Source: Vigna angularis (Eukaryota > Streptophyta > Magnoliopsida > Fabales > Fabaceae). From it: a stretch of 64,000 bases of DNA. Under the pieces are notes generated by a model. That model was not told where the DNA came from. It was given only the letters and a program-made list of their open reading frames with translations, and ran no database searches. Below are positions 60,945 to 64,000 of this stretch, in pieces. Position 1 is the stretch's first letter; each line of letters starts with the position of its first letter. The position numbers were made by a program, and so were the translations under genes. The DNA lies in NCBI RefSeq assembly GCF_016808095.1, contig NC_068973.1, positions 36,016,077 to 36,080,076 on the forward strand, read 5' to 3'.

Positions 60945-62960
60945 CTGACCCGCCTCTTGTATTCCATTTCTTTTAATGACAAGTTCTTAACAAATAGGTG
61001 TAAATGAATGTTTAGTTTCTTCTTAGATTCAAAACAAAAATTGATAGAATTCTATAAACTAGTATATTTCTTAGAAAAAACAAAAATTGATATAATCATT
61101 TATCACCTTTCGAACTAAACGAGTACATTGTATATGATAGAATTTTATAAACACAAATTTTCCACCTCTATACATCACTTTATTAATTTCTTACTATGTT
61201 TTTTCATATTTCTTTCTTATTCTTCCTTTTCCAAGTCTTAAAAGACTACATTTTAAATTTTTATGTTTTCGAATCATTTATCATCCTTGAAACCAAATAA
61301 GCACAATGTAGACAAAATTGTATAAAAATAAAACCCTAACCTTCTAGTTTTTTTAGCTTCTCAATTATTCATTACCTTCTAAATAAAATCAGAACAATAT
61401 ATGGTAAAATTGTATAAACACAAATCCTCCCACCTTTATTTATCACTTTCTTTCTTTTTTCTAATTCTTTTTCATATTTCTTTTTTCTTTTAATTTTCAT
61501 TTCTTTTCAGGTTTTCTGTTATTCATCACCTTTCAAACCAAATCAGCACATTATATATGAAAAAATTGTATAAACATAATTCTCTTCACCTTTATTTTTT
61601 TACTTTCTTCCTTTTTTCCTTTTTTTTTCACATTTCTTTCCTTTTCTTCTTTTTTTTTGCATTTTTTTTCAAGTTAAAACATACCACACCTTCAATTTAT
61701 CAACTTTTCAATCATTTTTCACCTTTCAAACCAAATGAGCATAATGTATGTGACATGATTGTATAAACACAAATCTCCACACATTTATTCATAATTTTTC
61801 TTCTTTTCTTTCTAATTCTTTTCCACATTTATTTTCTTTTCCTTTTTTTATTTTTCTTTCTTTTCCAATTCAGATTACTCCATCACCATTTTTAACTTTT
61901 CAATCATTCATCACCTTTCAAATCAAATCTCATTGTATATGACAAAGTTTTATAAATGAATAACAACTCACATATTTTCTAGTTCTACTTGTCTCGTAAA
62001 CAATTAAGTTTGTCATGTTTTCGGTTAGATATGTTCTTAGTTCCAAGTTAAACAACATATAAAATATGACAAATCACTTCTCCTTGGTATTTTCAGGATG
62101 CAAGTCACCATAACTAACTGAAGTAAGAGTCATTATTGACCAGTACATTGAGTTTGCATAATAACTATAAATATTCTTTTGAGTATCATGAAAGACCAGC
62201 CTTAATCATGTTGATTTTAGATAACCATTTTAGAAAAAAAAAAAAAAACAAGCAGCAAAACACAATCTTTCTAACTACATCTCTAACCATTACCTGACCA
62301 ACAACCTATAGTTATTGTATAACATAGGATCTGTTAGTCATATAGACAAGTCTCCACATATTGTTAAAAATGATTGATCAAAATGTTGATAAGACCAGAT
62401 TCACCTCTTTTATTTCATTATTTTCAATGATGAGTTCCTAACAAACAAATAAGTAAAATAAAGTTAATTTTTTCCTTAGATTCAAAACAAAAATTGATAA
62501 TTTTGTCGACTAAAATTGTATTTGTCCCAAAAAAAAGTGTTTTGATAATTTTGTGGACCAAAATTGTATGAGAATATTTTTTACTTATTTTTATTCTCTT
62601 TTTCATTCCGGTCAGAAAAAATCACATCTTCACATTTTTCAGTTTTTTTAATCATTCATTTGAAACACATTGTATATAATGAAATTTTATAAACACAAAT
62701 TTCCCACCTCTATATATCACTTTTCCAAATTTTTGGTTTTTCAATCATTTGTCACCTTTCAAACCTCCACCTTTAGGTATAACTTTCATCATTTCTTTCT
62801 AATTGTTTTCCACATTTCTTTCCCTTTCTTCTTTTATTTTCTTTCTTTTTCAAGTCATAATAAGCCACAACATGTGATTTTTTAATTTTTCAATATTCTT
62901 TTGCCTTCCAAATCAAATCAATGTATATGCTAAAATTATATAAACACGAGTAATTTTAAA

Positions 62961-64000
62961 AATACTAAAAATTATATTAGATTGGTTAAAAATGCAACTG
63001 ATATGATATGCTTTCTTTTTTATCCAAACATCAAATCCTTTTTTTCACTTTTTGTAAAGTTTAAATATATTTCAATAATTCTATATTTACAATTTATTTT
63101 ATACTTACATGTTATCTCTATATAATACATATGTGTTGAGTATTTAACAGGGGAGATTTAAAAGTGATTTAACTTAATTTATATGAATAAATTAAAAATA
63201 AAATAAACATAATTTTGAATTTAGTCCACCTTTGTTTTTATCATATACGAATATAATTTTGTAAAAACAAATTTTCAAACAAAAATAATAATAATTATTA
63301 AATATCACCAGTATGAAGTCAATGAGTTATGCTAACATGAGTTAATCTTATTAAGCCGACTACAATTTTATGTGTATTTTATTTTAGACACAATAAGCTT
63401 TTTCAACATGTCACCAAGACATCAATAATAAAACCAATCCAAAAATTCATAAAACTATATGATCTAGTGTAAAAATAATAATGTCGTCTAAATCTTATGT
63501 AGGAAGCAAAATATATGATCCATCGTAAATAATTGTTTTCTATTTATAGGATTTTTAATAAAATATGTAAATTTAATTTCTTAAATCTTAGGTAGGAATA
63601 AAAAAAAATCACATGTCCACTAAACGAACTAAATTGTACAGCCAAAATTAGCCATGTAAAACATTTCTTAAGTAAGAATACAGACAATAAAAATGTGAAG
63701 CCTATAGATTAAATTTAACATAATTATTCTTATACTTTGAAAATTATGAAATGAATTATTTCTCAAAATGGAAACTTTTTCCCTATCAAAATGAAAGATG
63801 AAATAAAAATATAAAACAAATTTTTAATTTATTTTTTAAATTAAGAATATTTTTTTCTTCAAAAGCGGCCCGTCTAGTACAGGTTTATCTAAACTGCTGA
63901 CATCTGTTATGAATTAATATTAATATATTATAGTTTGTTGATTTAAAATTATAATTTCGAACATAGCTACCGCCGTAATCCTCTCAAGAATTACACATGT
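62961..64000. other. AT-rich sequence, no gene seen
   Basis: No open frame or repeat of note to the right edge of the window. Confidence 0.5.

Larger units (their letters stand above)
52800..62960. repeat. Degenerate composite tandem-repeat field (interval about 180-195 bp)
   Basis: A marker phrase CAAACCAAATCAGCACA recurs at intervals mostly near 180-195 bp (for example near 53436, 53629, 53812, 53999; and 54746, 54942, 55138, 55317, 55509, 55704). Each is followed by TGTATAAACACAAAT, then TTCTTTCTAATTCTTTTTCA and a T/C-rich tract. Longer segments also recur: a block with AAAATTGAGTCA and TTTGTGGACCAAAATTGTAT near 52.85, 54.47, 58.29 and 62.48 kb, and a block with GACCAACTACTTGCAATTAT near 54.27, 60.75 and 62.3 kb. 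So short units sit inside larger duplicated modules. No coding content beyond transposon relics inserted in it. Not recognised as a named satellite. Confidence 0.8.

Noticed and set aside
1..64000. CRISPR arrays, prokaryotic operons, riboswitches
   Set aside because: None seen. The repeats present are microsatellites, tandem duplications or transposon ends, and all genes have eukaryotic introns.

Overview
This is a plant nuclear genomic window. Its genes have many short exons with GT-AG introns, the intergenic DNA is AT-rich, it carries a plant-type tRNA-Gly gene and it is littered with plant transposon relics. Gene content and repeat style suggest a eudicot, most likely a legume, but that is inference because no species-specific marker was recognised. 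There is no bacterial operon, CRISPR array or phage.

Layout. 1-5152 (-): a full-size ABCG/PDR ABC transporter; 18 exons were traced and the 3' end lies beyond the left edge. 5153-9209: AT-rich spacer with hairpin repeats and a palindromic MITE at 8404-8700. 9210-9281 (+): tRNA-Gly(UCC). About 10.5-15.5 kb (+): a decayed Athila-type Ty3/Gypsy element with a tRNA-Asp primer site and gag, protease and the start of RT, but no RT core, RNase H or integrase. 16.7-17.5 kb (+): a pseudogene of an AOP-like 2-oxoglutarate dioxygenase; an 86-bp piece of it recurs at 21.4 kb beside a broken plant-transposon ORF. 25512-26841 (-): an intact six-exon gene for a conserved plant protein of unknown function (192 aa). 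30008-30621 (-): a two-exon EG45-like secreted protein (140 aa) with an AT microsatellite in its intron. 35776-42269 (+): a ten-exon DXS-like gene (716 aa) of the divergent DXS3 type. 43.4-43.9 kb (+): an hAT transposase remnant. 46784-51432 (+): an eleven-exon BOR-type borate exporter with a 1.18-kb foldback element in intron 8, exactly where family members carry one more exon. 52.8-62.9 kb: a degenerate tandem-repeat field with a repeat interval of about 190 bp, interrupted by hAT, Ty1/copia and CACTA-like remnants. 62.9-64 kb: AT-rich DNA with no gene seen.

The five protein genes are unrelated neighbours, as usual in plant genomes: membrane export (PDR, BOR), plastid metabolism or a relic of it (DXS3-like), a secreted expansin-like protein and a conserved unknown. 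The strongest observations are the BOR gene that lacks the loop exon known in Arabidopsis BOR1 to carry tyrosine sorting motifs, next to a foldback insertion with a perfect 10-bp target duplication; the DXS3-like protein whose thiamine-diphosphate motifs are replaced while the rest is intact; and the composite repeat field at the right end. Exon limits come from manual splice-site reading with reading-phase bookkeeping, not from transcripts.
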